Below, piece by piece: positions 12,401 through 24,917 of a stretch of DNA of 64,000 nt (position 1 is its first letter; each line of letters starts with the position of its first letter). The notes under the pieces were generated by a model. The model made no database searches. It had not been told where the DNA came from and worked only from the letters and a program-made list of their open reading frames with translations. Made by a program: the position numbers and the translations under genes. Source of the DNA: Hydractinia symbiolongicarpus (lineage: Eukaryota > Cnidaria > Hydrozoa > Anthoathecata > Hydractiniidae); assembly GCF_029227915.1 (NCBI RefSeq), contig NC_079881.1:11571501-11635500 (forward strand), read 5' to 3'.

Positions 12401-15400
12401 CTTCTTCTTGAAGTTTTACAAACATCAAAATATGTATTGTATTGGAAGAAAATTTCGCGGCAGAATGATTCGAAAATTACCAGTTCTTTACAAGAACAAT
12501 TCCATAACAACCTTACATTTTGCAAACAAAAAGGACAAAATAAGAACAACTCCAGAACAATCCTAGATGTAAAAATATTCCACTATCAGGAACACAATAA
12601 GAACATATGATGCTCAAAAATGCTCAAAAAAAGAACAGTCAACCTCGGGTCGGTATTTCTTATAAAGCGTGTCAAACTGTTGGGGTTGTGTTACCAAAAT
12701 TTCAATCTCACAAAAAAATACCTCCTAAACTAAAAACCCCGAGTTCTCATCTGGTGAAAGTTATTCCAGCGCAGTGTGTCCCACTAAGTCGATAGAACTG
12801 GTTTCCAGTCTCTGTTTGGTTTATCTTTATCAAATTGTATAATACAAATATTTCTCGAAATCACACTGCATGAGAATTTTATCCGCAAAATTATCCTCCT
12901 TTAAATCTGAACTTACTACGGAAATGAGATATCCTTCACACTTGAATAATGACAAGTACTGATGACTTCGTTACAGAAATCGTTAAAATTGAAACGATAA
13001 ATTTGTGCCAGTACTGTTCCAGCAAAGAACTTCAGCCATAAAGAGAAAAGAATATTATTGGTTATGACAAAAAACACAAAGCACAAAGAGAAGTTTTGAG
13101 CAATTCTAAACATTAGTAAAACAGTTTCACCCTGTTTCACCATTGATAAAAAGAAATCTTAAAGATCATACGTTTTACACTAAAAATTCATGTTATGCTT
13201 TTAAACTGGTTAAACCGATCGTGTCTGTAGATACAGGTAAAACAAGCATTGTTGTTAAAGAAATGTGCAGTTTAAAATTGCAATAAATTAAGAGAATAAC
13301 CATAGGCCCAAAATTTTGAACAAGATATATATCGTGACCACAGAAAATCTAAGTTCCAGCACATTGCAGCACCTCCTGAGACATATTTCTTATTTTTTAG
13401 CACAAAACTGATTGAGATTCTATAGTCCTGGCCTATTTCTGCTGGATATGTCAATATGCAAAATTAAATATTAAAATAAACACATAATAAACAAAAAATA
13501 AACTTAATCATTTGCAATATTTTATGACTCACGGGCTAAATTTGAAATGAGAAAATGATAAACAAATAAATTTATCGACTTACTTGATGGCCAACTCCTC
13601 GAAGGGCGAGTGAGCTCACCTCGCCATTAATTTTAACCGATCTAAAGAAGGTAGCGACTGATGATGTTATATAGCGTGGAAAGGAAAAATACTCTTTAAA
13701 GAAGTGCCCTCAAAGAGTGAAGAAAGAAACGAATAAACCTCAATTGATGTTTAATTGTTACATGTTTTTTTCTACGTACTGCTTCATCGTTTTTATTGCT
13801 TGAACTCAAAAATAAAAACAAAAGCACAGCGTAAACTTTTCACCAAACAAATTATCTAAGCTATTCTTATAAATTCTAAAGCTCCTTCATACCATTTCTT
13901 TCTAACTTTTATATTTTAGTTCCAACCAACAGCATCGCTTAGTCTCTGCTTATTTCTCCCATTACAAAATATTATCTTATAAAGATATGTTCAAAACTAG
14001 CCGTTGTTCCGTAAAAAATAACATAAAGGATCACCTATCCTACAATTTCACTGCATCGCTATTTCGTGAATCCTTCCCGTCCGTTAACACGAAGTAATAA
14101 AGTTTACTTAGACGGGGGTTACTACTATGTTTATAGGTGCGATTTATACAGATAAACAAAAAAATACGAATTGCAGTCACAGAATCACAAATAAAATAAC
14201 ACAGTAAAAAAAAAATTCGTACAATGCATACCTGAGTTTTTTAAAATTGTCACCACCAACTAGAGCTACAGTTCCATCTCCAGCACCAATCAGAATTTCA
14301 CTACTATCCATTAATGAAATCGACACAACACCAAGACTAAATTTATCTTTTGTTGGTCCATAATGGCAAAGTAGCTTCGTCCTAACATTTACCTGCAGTG
14401 AATGAAGTTTAGGGGATTCTTTGAAAGTCATATTTAGACACACATCGACCATCAGCACATGTTACACCTGTACGAGGTCGGGAGCTAAAGCTTTGATGAC
14501 TTACACAAACCTTCAAAAGGAGATTTATTTTTTATAATTGTTAATAGTTTTTTCAACATTGATAATTAATATTACTATTGTTTTAAATATATTCTCACGG
14601 GTAAGTATGTTGTGGAGAGGTTTAAAATATGAATTTAACATTATTCATCAAAAAAGCCTGATTGCTCGACAGGCTAATTTATCCTAGCTCGGACCTTTGT
14701 GCAGACATGTTTATTTACTGATCCAATCTAAATTCTCCTGTTCTGCAGTAAAATAAAGCCCAAACATAAATAACAGCAAGCAGATGTTGATTTTTGCATG
14801 AGAAACAACACACCACACCATAATCTTACACTGCTCTCTACTGACAGCCACTCACCTGCAATACATCACCACTCGTTGTTCCACAGTATATATACTGATC
14901 ATCCTTTGATACCTAAAATCATTGTCAAATTATAGTTAAACAATAATAATCAGCAGAAAATTCTATGGAAATTTAAAAGGAGCTAAATAAAACTAATGAA
15001 TATTTACTAAATTTTGTACATAACAAACAACAATTGAGTGTATTGTATGTGTGTATTTCAAGATGTATAAGAGATACATCTTGAAATAAACACATACAAG
15101 TCTTAATTCAGCCTTTTGTTACTTTTGGAAGATTTTACACTAACCATAACTTATTTGGTCTATGAGACATATTTTTAAAATATAGGGATACCTGGATGCA
15201 CTTTACAATTCTCTTTAATTGTCCCATACTACAATCTGTTGGTCGGATAATCCTATTTTGTACATCCAACTCCCATACTCTAAGGGTCTTACTAAAAAAG
15301 AAACATTTAAATATACCTTCATATTATAAAACATAGATGCAAGTGCAACTAGTTGCTTCAAATAGTATAATTTTACAAAATCCTCTGAGACACGCAACTT

Positions 15401-18354
15401 GCTTTCTAAAACTTTAACAGCGTTTACACAATGTTAATAGTTGAAGCAAATTTAAGTTGTTATTGTGTACAGCTTGAAACTATGATGGTATAGGGTCGTA
15501 TGTTTTTGATGAATAGTTACAGAGAATTATGGTTTAGTAGTTTTTGGCGATGCTATTAACAGTCATAGCTTGCGTTGAATCAGATTAAGGAAATTAACCT
15601 AATTTTAGTCTCAATTGTTTCCTTAGCTACTCATGTAGGGACGAAATAACTGATGTCATCACCTAACCTAGTGCAATGCAACAGTAATTCAATATTTTTT
15701 GAATGTACAGACCTTAATTTCTAATTTAAACACAACCTTTTTTTGACAATTTCAGTTTAGCGTATAAGAGACTAGTTGAGAAATCCACTCCATTTCAAGA
15801 CGCAGGTTAAGCATTGTCGTCACTAACTTAAAGAGCTAGAACACAGACCAAAATAATGCATAGCCATTTGATGAACATTACAGAGAATACTGAGCTTTAA
15901 AGATAATTTAATGATGTTGTTAGCTACTCATGTTCACAGAAAGCATGAGTTTTTTTATTTCCCTAATTTCTATATTCTATTGATGTCAATGCTTTATTAT
16001 GTTAAAGCCAAAATAGATTATCTCATTTGCTAAAATAAGTCCACTTTGCCTATTACAGACACACGCAGACAGATACACCTATTGTAGTAATATAGATCAT
16101 ACAGAACTTGTCTATACTTAGATAATGTCAAACAAACCAACTGTAGTTACTTACTTTCCTCCAGTAATAAACAGGTTGTTGTCATTGTGCGCAAAGGCTA
16201 CACAATATGTTGTTCCTGCACTCAACACTGCTGCAGGAGCTCCACAAACAGCTTCTTTAGTAGCAAGGTTCCAGATGACAACACTAGAGTACAAGAAATT
16301 GGCTCACATGACAATAGAAAGAATTTATTGAGGTGCTTTGAACAAAATAAATTATTTTCTCATCATAAATGTCATCATTGTAAATTTTGAAGCTCCATAT
16401 TGGCCTTCATTATGTTATTAATAGATTCTAATTTGCATTGAACACCACAGGAGGAAAGGTTGTTTTAACAGATTGGAGTGTTTAATGCCTGATGAGGCAT
16501 TTTCTGATGTATTAGCAAATGAAAACACAAAAGAAACAAAAACAAAAAAAGTTTTAACTATAAAAAACAAAAAGAAAGTCAGGAGTTATTAAAAGCAAAT
16601 TATATCTCAAGTTTGCATTATTTCAATTAACAGGAAATCCATCGCTAAAGAAAGTTAAATATTTTACTTAATAGTTAATTTTTTATCTTACCTTTTTCGT
16701 GACAATTTCTTACAATTAATTTAATGCGAAATAATAATGATTAGTACCCAATAAAGATTGTTACCCATTATGTCATGGTGTTTCGATTAACGCGTAACTT
16801 AACAAGGTTTTACTGGTTGGTACCAAACAAGTTACAATCAATACTGTCATGCTGAAACTTAACACAGAGGTGGCAAAAATAAAGGTCTTGCTGTCTTAAT
16901 GCAAAAAGCTTATAGCATGATTCATTCTAGATGCATTTTTAACACAAGTGTTAAGAACTTTAATTTTCTACAATTCAAATGTTTTAAGTTTAATTTTATA
17001 TAAAAAGATGCTCAATTTATAAAATTATTAACCTCACATCATTATAAAATATCCTTGTTTCTTACCTTCCATCGTCTTGTCCTCCTAATGTAGCTAGATA
17101 CTTTTCGTTGGGTGAGAAAGCTAGTGCTTCCACCTTCACTTTATGTAGCACTAGGCGACAATACAGTGATCTTTCTTTGTAATCCCATACAATAACATCT
17201 GCTTTAAAACCCATATGAGTAGATTGCCCCGATGCCACAAAGCAACCAAATTTTGAAACAGCAACACATGAAACATTGTGTGTATGACCAGAAAGAAATT
17301 CTTGACAATTTGTTCCTAAATTCTTTATGACTATTGTATTTCCAAGTGGATAGATTAAATGATTTTTGTCAGGATGAACAAGAAGACCCCCTGGTACATT
17401 TCCTAAACAAAAATGTCTTTTTCAACTTCAAATTTCCAAAAAATGATGACCAAATAATATTATGTGTTTCCTAATTACTTTATTATATAAGGGGAAAAAA
17501 ATTACAGTAAGAAACTTTGGTACCACAGAATTCAGATATACATATATACAGTGAAAGTTTCTTTTTCAGAAAGTTTCTTCTGGTAAAGTAAAAGAATCAA
17601 CATAAATATACACATTAATAATAAACAATAGCAGCAACTGATAGAAGAAAAATTCAAACTTCTAATTATCTGTATTGCTTCATTGAAAGTGTAATTATAC
17701 AATTTTAATACAGCAAAAAAAAAGAGGGAAAGAGTTTATAATACCACTAACATTATTTGAAATTAAAAAATGTTTATTCTCATTGAGATTTCATATTGTC
17801 CTGCTAATGAAGAAACATCAAAGCATTTTTGCATAAATTAGACAAATTTTCACATAATACATTCTTGGTTGCAGTAAAGTGGAAAACAAGAAAAGTGAAG
17901 AGTTTGAAAACCAAAACCACGAATTTCAATGGAAAGTACTAATTTTAGTCTCAAAAAATTATTGACTAAGGAAGAATCTAGAAGCATTTTGGATTGCCTT
18001 GAAGAAACCACAACTGACTGGTGGATTCCAACACCCTTTATGTTTTTTGTAACATACATTACACTTTTACCACATCTGTATATACTTTATATAACTTATA
18101 AAAGGAAGATTTTAAAAAAGGATCTTACACATTATTTTATATGCACAAAAGATGGTGTTTTTACTGATTTTACTGATTTTGCTTATATTATATAGCTGTT
18201 GTTTTTACTTAACCTTCACCCAATACACAATTTAACACAAAACATTAGATATTGTTCAAGAACTTAAAAGAAAAGTAACATTCATACCACAAGACAGTAT
18301 GTACACACCTGCAAACCCAATTGTAGATTCCAATTCCAATTGAACGTCATCCAT
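8362..18354 (-). CDS. CFAP52: CFAP52 (WDR16), axonemal WD40 protein, complete
   Basis: Fifteen exons, listed 5' to 3': 18309-18354, 17066-17402, 16155-16283, 15192-15291, 14856-14912, 14232-14392, 13584-13641, 12920-13029, 12195-12343, 11685-11894, 11366-11406, 10844-10890, 10353-10455, 9991-10125, 8362-8514. All junctions are GT/AG and all phases agree, giving 611 residues against about 620 in human. Diagnostic stretches include the G-Q-D-D-G-R/S-V-V-I-W blade, V-P-N-M-T-C, S-G-G-G-E-G-Q-V-R-V-W, S-S-T-D-G-T-C-I-I-W, I-I-T-A-G-T-D-R-K, and the C-terminal E-G-E-V-T-H-V-G-V-G-H-S-G with S-V-S-A-D-G-A-V-L-R-W-K. In known relatives this tandem WD40 propeller is a microtubule inner protein of motile cilia doublets. 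Introns run from under 100 bp to about 1 kb and hold a Helitron-like repeat and microsatellites. Recognised by family knowledge; confidence is high. Confidence 0.96.
9320..9508 (-). mobile_element. Non-autonomous Helitron-like element carrying a (GACA)n core
   Basis: Read on the minus strand it begins A|TC-TATATTATAATG and ends CTAG|T, the 5'-TC...CTAG-3' termini and A/T insertion site expected of Helitrons. A short palindrome ACGGGT-GA-ACCCGT lies near the 3' end. A related copy is at 26423-26529. The two share the ATTATAAT start and the CTTTTTATAYCGCATTGCGTG block (here in plus-strand orientation). It sits inside the last CFAP52 intron. The tetranucleotide repeat in its middle recalls microsatellite-bearing Helitron families of marine invertebrates. 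Confidence 0.6.
9418..9475. repeat. (GACA)n microsatellite
   Basis: About 14 copies of GACA, nearly perfect, inside the Helitron-like element. Confidence 0.97.
12351..12408. repeat. (CAA)n and (CTT)n simple repeats in a CFAP52 intron
   Basis: Short CAACAACAA and CTTCTTCTT runs immediately upstream of the exon at 12195-12343 in its transcription direction. On the coding strand the CTT run is purine-rich (GAA), while the CAA run reads TTG and may add to the polypyrimidine tract. Confidence 0.8.
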
Positions 18355-19563
18355 CTTTTTGTTTTATTATGTGAGTATTCCTATGAAAAAGCTATATATC
18401 ATCTAATTACGGTCTGTGTCTTTAGCGTCATTGTATTTTTTAAATAAATTTAACATCAATAAAAGCACTACATTATATATATCCAGTATATGTATATAGA
18501 TAGATAAAATAAGTAAATATTTAAAAATTGCCAACCCAACATTATTGCAATTGAAGATCAAAGACATGTAAAAAAACTCACAAATATTTTGTAACAAATT
18601 CTAAAATATTCAATTTCGGGTTTGATAAACGGTGAAAGTAGAAAAAATTAAACTTCTTGTGGGGAGGCTTTTTATAATTTGTTCATTTTTTCCATCATGC
18701 CTGGCATTGTAAGCATACATGCATATATATACTACAAGACTTTTATAAAGTTTCAGATTCTAGGCCTTAAAAATTTGTTTTGCAAAAGTGTTGTGCTCGT
18801 TTATTTAAGGGTCTAAAAATAATTTTTCAATGAGAGAATTTTATCCTACCTATACATTGCAGGCAAATGGTTTCAATCACCAAAACAAACTTTGTAGTTA
18901 ACTATGCAAAATTTATCCTAGCAGCGAAAACTAATTGTTCAAGGTGTTTTACTGGTGTGGCCACATCTTTATAAAAAAAAGGATTAACCCTTTTATAAGC
19001 TAGTTATAAAATGTTTTGGATGCTCAGCTAGGTAGTTAGCTAGCCTATAATTTCTGCCTCACATGATTCTTATCACGCTAACATTCTCTGTTCACAGGCA
19101 ACACTGCATAGCTGTAACCTGATGTCCTTAGTCTTAAAGACTAGGATCTACCATTTTACTAGTTTCACTGGTACCGAGTCTTGTGTACAGTACAGTCTGA
19201 ATGTAATCTACCGCGTACACGCTAATATCACACCTTTGCGTGGAGGATGGCAGTCGTTTGTCTTTTGTTATAATTAAATCCCTTAAGGGTTTTGCGAGTT
19301 TATAATTGTGTGTTCAAAAACAATGCGCTCGCGAAGAAATATCGGAGCAATTATATATATTTCTTATAATAGCGAAATGCATTGTGTAAATGTATTGATA
19401 AGCTATTCCCTTAAGTATTAGCGTAAGTAATTAAAAAATAAAAACCTTTGCAAAGTTTTATAATACATTACGCGAGAATGTATTGTTGATTAAATTATTT
19501 AAAAAGATTCCCACACGTTTAATTTAAGAAACGTATGAGAAGCATTGTTCACAACTATTAAAT
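18355..19563. other. CFAP52 upstream region and intergenic DNA
   Basis: Begins at the CFAP52 start codon. No other exon is supported. The likely promoter of CFAP52 lies within the first few hundred bases, but no motif stands out. Confidence 0.4.
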
Positions 19564-19884
19564 ACCGCTTTTCGTTTATAAACTTTTAAAATGTGATCTT
19601 AAAACACATTTCTATCGCCGTTTTTCGTTATTAAACTTTTAAAATGCGATTTAAAAACATTTCTATCGCCGTATTTCGTTTATAAACTTTTAAAATGGGA
19701 TCTAAAAAAACATTTCTATCGCCGCTTTTCATTTATAAACTTTTAAAATGCGATCTTAAAAAATATTTCTATCGCCGCTTTTCGTTTATAAACTTTTAAA
19801 ATGTGATCTTAAAAAACATTTCTATCGCCGCTTTTCATTTTTAAACTTTTAAAATGCAATGTAAAAAAACATTTCCATCGCCGC
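19564..19884. repeat. Tandem repeat, about 53-bp unit, six copies
   Basis: Units of about 53 bp, each containing TTTCTATCGCCG, then TTTCGTTTATAAACTTTTAA and AATGYGATCTTAAAAA. The TATCGCCG word recurs every 51-54 bases from about 19612 to 19880. Divergence between units is moderate. The TTTATAAA core in every unit is palindromic. Confidence 0.9.
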
Positions 19885-22141
19885 AGACAAATTTAACTTT
19901 TCTACACAAATGACATTTTGTAAAAATACAATCGCGTCCATGACGAAAAAGTATACACCAAGCAAAAGCTACGAATATGCTTTTTTAACTTGATAAAACC
20001 TGAAACAAACAAATTAACTTTAATGAGACTTTTTTGAAAAGAAAAAAAATTAAATTATACTGGCTATAAAAATCGTGGAGCTCGCAAAGATAATCGTGGC
20101 ACACAAGATCCTTCATGGAGAAAACTTTTTTATTTAATTACTGCAATTAAAAATTTCAAAAGAGTTTGCGCAAAATAGATTGCTAAAATTAATCTTGCAA
20201 CCTATTGTGATTAAACAATCGGTTTTGTATGGGGTCATTGTTTATCAGCGAGGCAATTATTTTTTTAAAAAAACAACAGCTATCGCAATGTTATTGTTCT
20301 GTGTAACTATTCATGCAAGTTTCGCGTCCGCGGTAGATTATATTCAGACTGTACTGTACTTCACAGAAGAGACAACCTTAATGCCACTGACTGTGGTCCC
20401 TCACTGATGATATATTTTTTGCATAGTGGGGGATGACATTTTAATCTTTATTGTTATCTTTGTAATCATTCATTAAATATACAAAATAAATCTATATTAT
20501 TATGAAAGTGGACAGGCTGTAGAACATTTATTAAAAAAAAATTAATCGCCAAGTATACTCTTCTCCACAGATCCCCTTTGATTATTCCATCCACCAAGGT
20601 TTCTTAAGGTTGTGTCTACTTCTTGAGCAATAGAAAAAGATAGCTACATGACAATGTCTAAAGTAGGCAATAGCTACATGTTAGACATGTGGAAAAGTAT
20701 TGGAATCATTCTAATCATGAAATAGGCTTTGGAAATAATTCAAGTGGATCTCATATTAGAAATAAAAAGAAACACATAAGGGAATTGAGAGACGTAAAAA
20801 TTATGCAAATACAACCTTTCAGAATCAATTTATTTTTTGCCCAGTCTTGCGTGCTAACGCCCACTTCCACCAGCATATTTGCAAAGATGTTTTTTAAGAA
20901 ATGGTTTTAGTCAAATCCATAAAGTTAGCTATGTAGTCCAGCAGGGAATCATCATTGCTCTAAGAGCTGTTTGTTTGTATAAACACGTAATTAGGATGAT
21001 ATACACTATAGCTACATTTGTTTTGCTGAGCCTTTTAAAATTTAACAAGTTGTGTGCCAGGCATAAAATGCAGACTTGGGGTATTTCTCAGTTCATATTT
21101 TAGCAAATTGGGTCACTCTAGCTTATTTTAGCAGTAAATAACTTATGAGGTTTACTTGCTAAAACTATGCCAGGAGAACACCTCGAACATGTAGTTTCTT
21201 GAGAACTGCAGGCAAGCAAAGCGTAGGTTTATTAAGAATAATTAATAATAAGTCACAGAAAAACAAATTAAAAAGTGGTGAAAACAGGAGGAGTGTGAAA
21301 ACTTCGCAGCCACGCTGCAATGCTGCCCTTTTTCTTCTTATCTGATTGTTTTTAATTTTCCCGTGGCAACTTGAATGATAAAATCCAGACCCAAAATTAA
21401 TTACACGCGCGTTGGAAGAAGACAACAACATGCTCTGTTGATACAAACGTCAAAAAATATCGGTTCGCGAAAGTTCGTGCTTTTCGCGAAATGCTTTAAT
21501 TGCCATCGTCGCCTTTCGCAAAAATATGTTCTATCGAAGTTTTGCCAATTCTGTCATTCGCGAAATAAATTCTTGTTTTCACAAACTTTGGGAAAAAAAT
21601 AGTCAATTAACCAAGTTTTTGACCCCTTTCCGCACTTTTTATATATCCTGAGAACCCTTACGTCAATGATAGAGATGATGAAGATTGGGATGAATCTTAC
21701 ACTTTGATGTTGATAAGGGACGAAATAATTTTAATTGATGAATAACCGTAAGCTTGTACTGCAAGATTTTTCTTTTCAAAAATATGCTTTAAAAGAATAT
21801 CAGGCTAAAACTTTAGGTTAAAAACAACAGGTCTAAAAATGATGACTACCCTGGTTAGAAAGTTGATATTCTTACAAACAAAACAGCATAGAATAAAATC
21901 ATTAAGTATGCGAAATTCTATAGCAAAAATTGGCCATTCGCGAAAATAAATTATCTTAAAAATATATTCCATTCGGGTAGTTTTTTATTTTAACTGTAGC
22001 CCAGTTTACATGGCCAACGGACAAAAATCAGGCATCGCATGAATGTATGTCTTGGGTTCAAAAATGAAATATAATTATGCTAGCAGTTTTGAAATACTGA
22101 TTCCTGCGACTTCAGTAGTGGGCACTTAATCAGATTAATCA
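19885..22141. other. Intergenic DNA with decayed repeats
   Basis: No supported gene. An open frame ending at 20407 has a hydrophobic start followed by A-S-F-A-S-A, loosely like a signal peptide, but it is only 39 residues from its internal ATG and I do not trust it. 21450-21600 and 21920-21960 contain clusters of TTCGCGAAA-type words belonging to a dispersed repeat. Confidence 0.4.
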
Positions 22142-22280
22142 ATGAAATCTGGTGTCGCCTCTAATACATCATCTCTTTCTGTGACAAATGTGGGTGTTTG
22201 TGGTTCTGTAAATGAAGTAATGGAAACTGTTGAGAATGTTATTTTTGACTAAATCAAATAAAATTCTGTTGTTTCTACAG

Positions 22281-22406
22281 CCATTTGACATACACAGGAA
22301 ATACAAGAATGGTTGGTTGTACCAGGACGTAGCACTCACATTAGGTAAAAGATCTCATGACATTTTCACATATGCCGGAGACTGGGCGCTTATTAAAAAT
22401 ATCTAA
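22281..22406 (+). CDS. Possible coding exon, family unknown
   Basis: After a strong polypyrimidine acceptor (GTTGTTTCTACAG) there is a 41-codon open frame with protein-like composition, P-F-D-I-H-R-K-Y-K-N-G-W-L-Y-Q-D-V, ending D-W-A-L-I-K-N-I and a TAA at 22404. A good donor, GTAAAAG, also occurs inside at 22344, so the exon may stop there. Just upstream, 22142-22252 is a 36-codon ATG frame rich in Ser and Val. I cannot assign either piece. They may be remains of a gene or transposon. Confidence 0.28.
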   Translation, partial: PFDIHRKYKNGWLYQDVALTLGKRSHDIFTYAGDWALIKNI

Positions 22407-22846
22407 CTTAAGAGACGGAACTTATTCTGAATGGGCGGTTAATGAAGCATTGGCGTAAATGTGTCGTTTTTCTGTTTATTTTAAAAGTATGTTTGCAAAT
22501 AGCTTAGGACTGTTTATATTTTGTGGAGGCTAGAGTACACTACAAAGCAGAAATCAAGCTATAAATATATAAAAACAGAAGTTTCTCTTAAAGCTCACAT
22601 TCCACTTTAAAAAGAGTTCATCTTATATTCTGTTTATACGAGAATTTAGTATTTAACATTTATTAAGTAAAATTCAAAATAATAAAGCAAATTTAAAGCC
22701 ACATTTTCTTGTGTTTGCAACATGCTTTCTGCCGCCATTTTGTGATTTTTTTGGATTAAAGCGAGTTCGACGTTCCAAACATGTTGCCGCAAAACCCATT
22801 ACACGAAACTCGGAGCAAAAGAAGTTAATTTTGTGGATAATAAAAC

Positions 22847-23107
22847 ATGTCTTTTGGTGCTATACCATTTTATAATAAGAATAATAGAAGTAACGCTGGA
22901 GAGAATTCTTTTTCAGTCTTTCAAAGGTAAGAAACAACAAGCTGCGTGGACTCACAATCATAGTCGATACTCTTGTAAAACGAGTTCTGATATAAGATGA
23001 CCGCTTTTTACTAGATTACTGACGATCACTCTATTTTTGTCATCTTTTTTAGACAAGAAATTTTACAAGACGATTTACTGAAAATAAACTCAAAGATAGG
23101 AAAATAA
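22847..23107 (+). CDS. Small two-exon gene, 44 residues, unknown family
   Basis: Exon 1 is 22847-22926: ATG then S-F-G-A-I-P-F-Y-N-K-N-N-R, ending at a CAAAG|GTAAGA donor. Exon 2 is 23053-23107 after TTTTTTAG. The phase-2/phase-2 junction rebuilds an Arg and continues Q-E-I-L-Q-D-D-L-L-K-I-N-S-K-I-G-K to TAA. Both splice sites are strong, the joint is seamless, and the product goes from a polar N-terminus into an amphipathic helix. It could be a true micro-protein or the 5' end of a longer coiled-coil gene that has been cut off. The function is not recognised. Confidence 0.5.
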
Positions 23108-24029
23108 TACAGAAGAACTATTATTTAAATTATGATGACGTCAGCAAGGACCTGTCAATACACAAAATTTAAAGTTGTGAATGTTATTAAAATAACTGAA
23201 AGAATGTAAACTAAAAGAATTTGTGTAAATACACACCAGAAATTTTTGAATCTCTCTTTTGACGCCTTTTGTTAACGCCTCAAGAAACTCCCCCTCCAAT
23301 AAACGCCCCCTTAAAACCTGAAAAATTAAATTACCGTCCCGGTTTTTTATTAGAGGATTTACGGTAGTCACCAGATCTTCCACAGCGGGTGTGAGAATTT
23401 TTAATTGTGAGTACAATACTTTGAAAATAACGTCAGGCTTCAGGATTGAAATACTTCGATACGAGAGACAGTCAAGAGCCAGTCGAAAATCAGTTTTGTG
23501 TTATTATAAGCGAAATCTGTTAATTGACTTACTTTTTATGAAGGTACTTCGATAAAAACATATGATATAAAAGAGAATTTAGTGGAGTCAAATATGTTGG
23601 CAACGCTTGGTTGCAATATCTCATTTCTCATGCTGAGAATCTGTTGTATGTTGGAACAAAAATAAGGATTGCCACAAAAAAGAAGTTGTTTCACGCTGTT
23701 CTTCCTAGGCGTCTTAGATATGATACTTTCTTAAAATATGAAAAATAAAAAGCGATTCAGAAGGTAGATTATGCACGTTTTTTACATATTTTTAAAGAAA
23801 ACAAGAAGCCCTGGGGGCTCTAAGAATTTCCGCTCGCTACCAAAATATTTAATGACAACCTGCTACGTGCCAAACATTCAGAGAGGTTTGGTGCATGAAG
23901 CTCTGAAGATAAAGCACACAAGTGACATTATATCATACAACAAAGCAAACAAAACGAAACGTGTCATAATAAACTCACATTTTAAAAGAAATTGCTAACA
24001 AAAAATACAGCTTATCATTCATGGTTGAA
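23108..24029. other. Intergenic DNA
   Basis: No supported gene. The minus-strand frame at 23141-23416 contains a short charged stretch, but its tail is low complexity and no splice context was found. It may be part of a repeat. Confidence 0.4.
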
Positions 24030-24450
24030 AGTCTTGCGATTGAAACGTTTATGGTCTTAAACGGCATTTAGTTGACAAAAAATCAAAATTTTGATGTGAC
24101 AATCATTTTCAGCATACTTTTTTTATTAACTGTGCCAATTTTTGTCGAAAATAAAGTAGTTTTAATTTTTGGACAAATTTTGGCCTAAAAGAACGTTTAG
24201 GTGACAAAAAAATCAAACTTTTGTATCATCATCATTTTCAGCATACTTTATTTGTAACTGTGCCAAATTTGGCCAAAAATAAAGTAATTTTAATTTTTGG
24301 ACAAATTTTGGCCTAAAATGACATTTAGGTAACAAGAAATCAAAATTTTGATGTCACCATCATGTTCAGCATACTTCATTTGTTAACTGTGTCAAATTTT
24401 GTCGAAAACAAATACCAATTTTGGCCTGAAACTTCATTTAGATGACTTCC
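24030..24450. repeat. Tandem repeat, about 128-bp unit, three copies
   Basis: The words TCATTTTCAGCATACTT, AACTGTGCCAAATTT and TTTTGGACAAATTTTGGCCT recur in the same order, with GCATACTT at about 24113, 24241 and 24370. This gives a unit of 128-129 bp with three to three and a half copies and visible divergence. Confidence 0.85.
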
Positions 24451-24917
24451 CAGTACTTGGGAGCTTGGGTACGAAGTTTAAATCTGTGACGTTGCATTTG
24501 ACCATTTGGAACAGGGTTAGTTAGTTAGTCGGTTATACCAATACTATCCTCCTCTCAGAGGAACGTGAAATCCCATGGTCGATTTTTTCTCAAAAAATGC
24601 TCCGAAAGAAAAAAACGACGGTTTTAAAGAATTTCCTACGCCTTCGGGCGCGGAAATTCAAATATATAATACAAAATAAACATTTAATCCTTTTTAAGTT
24701 AAAAAATGGGAGAACAAGTAGGTGATTCTTTTATTCAAGTAGCGGTAAATAATATATGTCAATTAAAAGAGAAATTATTATCTGCACGAAATTTCGACGT
24801 ACTTGCGTTCTGGCTATTCATGAATGTGTAATGACGGGACAAAAAAGTGCTGACGCCAGCAAAATGTTGTTTACGGAAATTTTATTTAAATGTGACACAT
24901 TCAAATTGTGCTGAATT
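24451..24917. other. Intergenic DNA downstream of the ankyrin gene
   Basis: No gene seen. 24520-24665 includes an interspersed-repeat-like block ending CTACGCCTTCGGGCGCGGAA, GC-rich for this window. Confidence 0.4.

Noticed and set aside
17929-18195. 88-codon plus-strand ATG frame inside CFAP52 intron 1
   Set aside because: Composition is AT-driven (Ile, Tyr, Phe), it ends in a repeated T-D-F-T-D-F run, and it has no splice or homology support.
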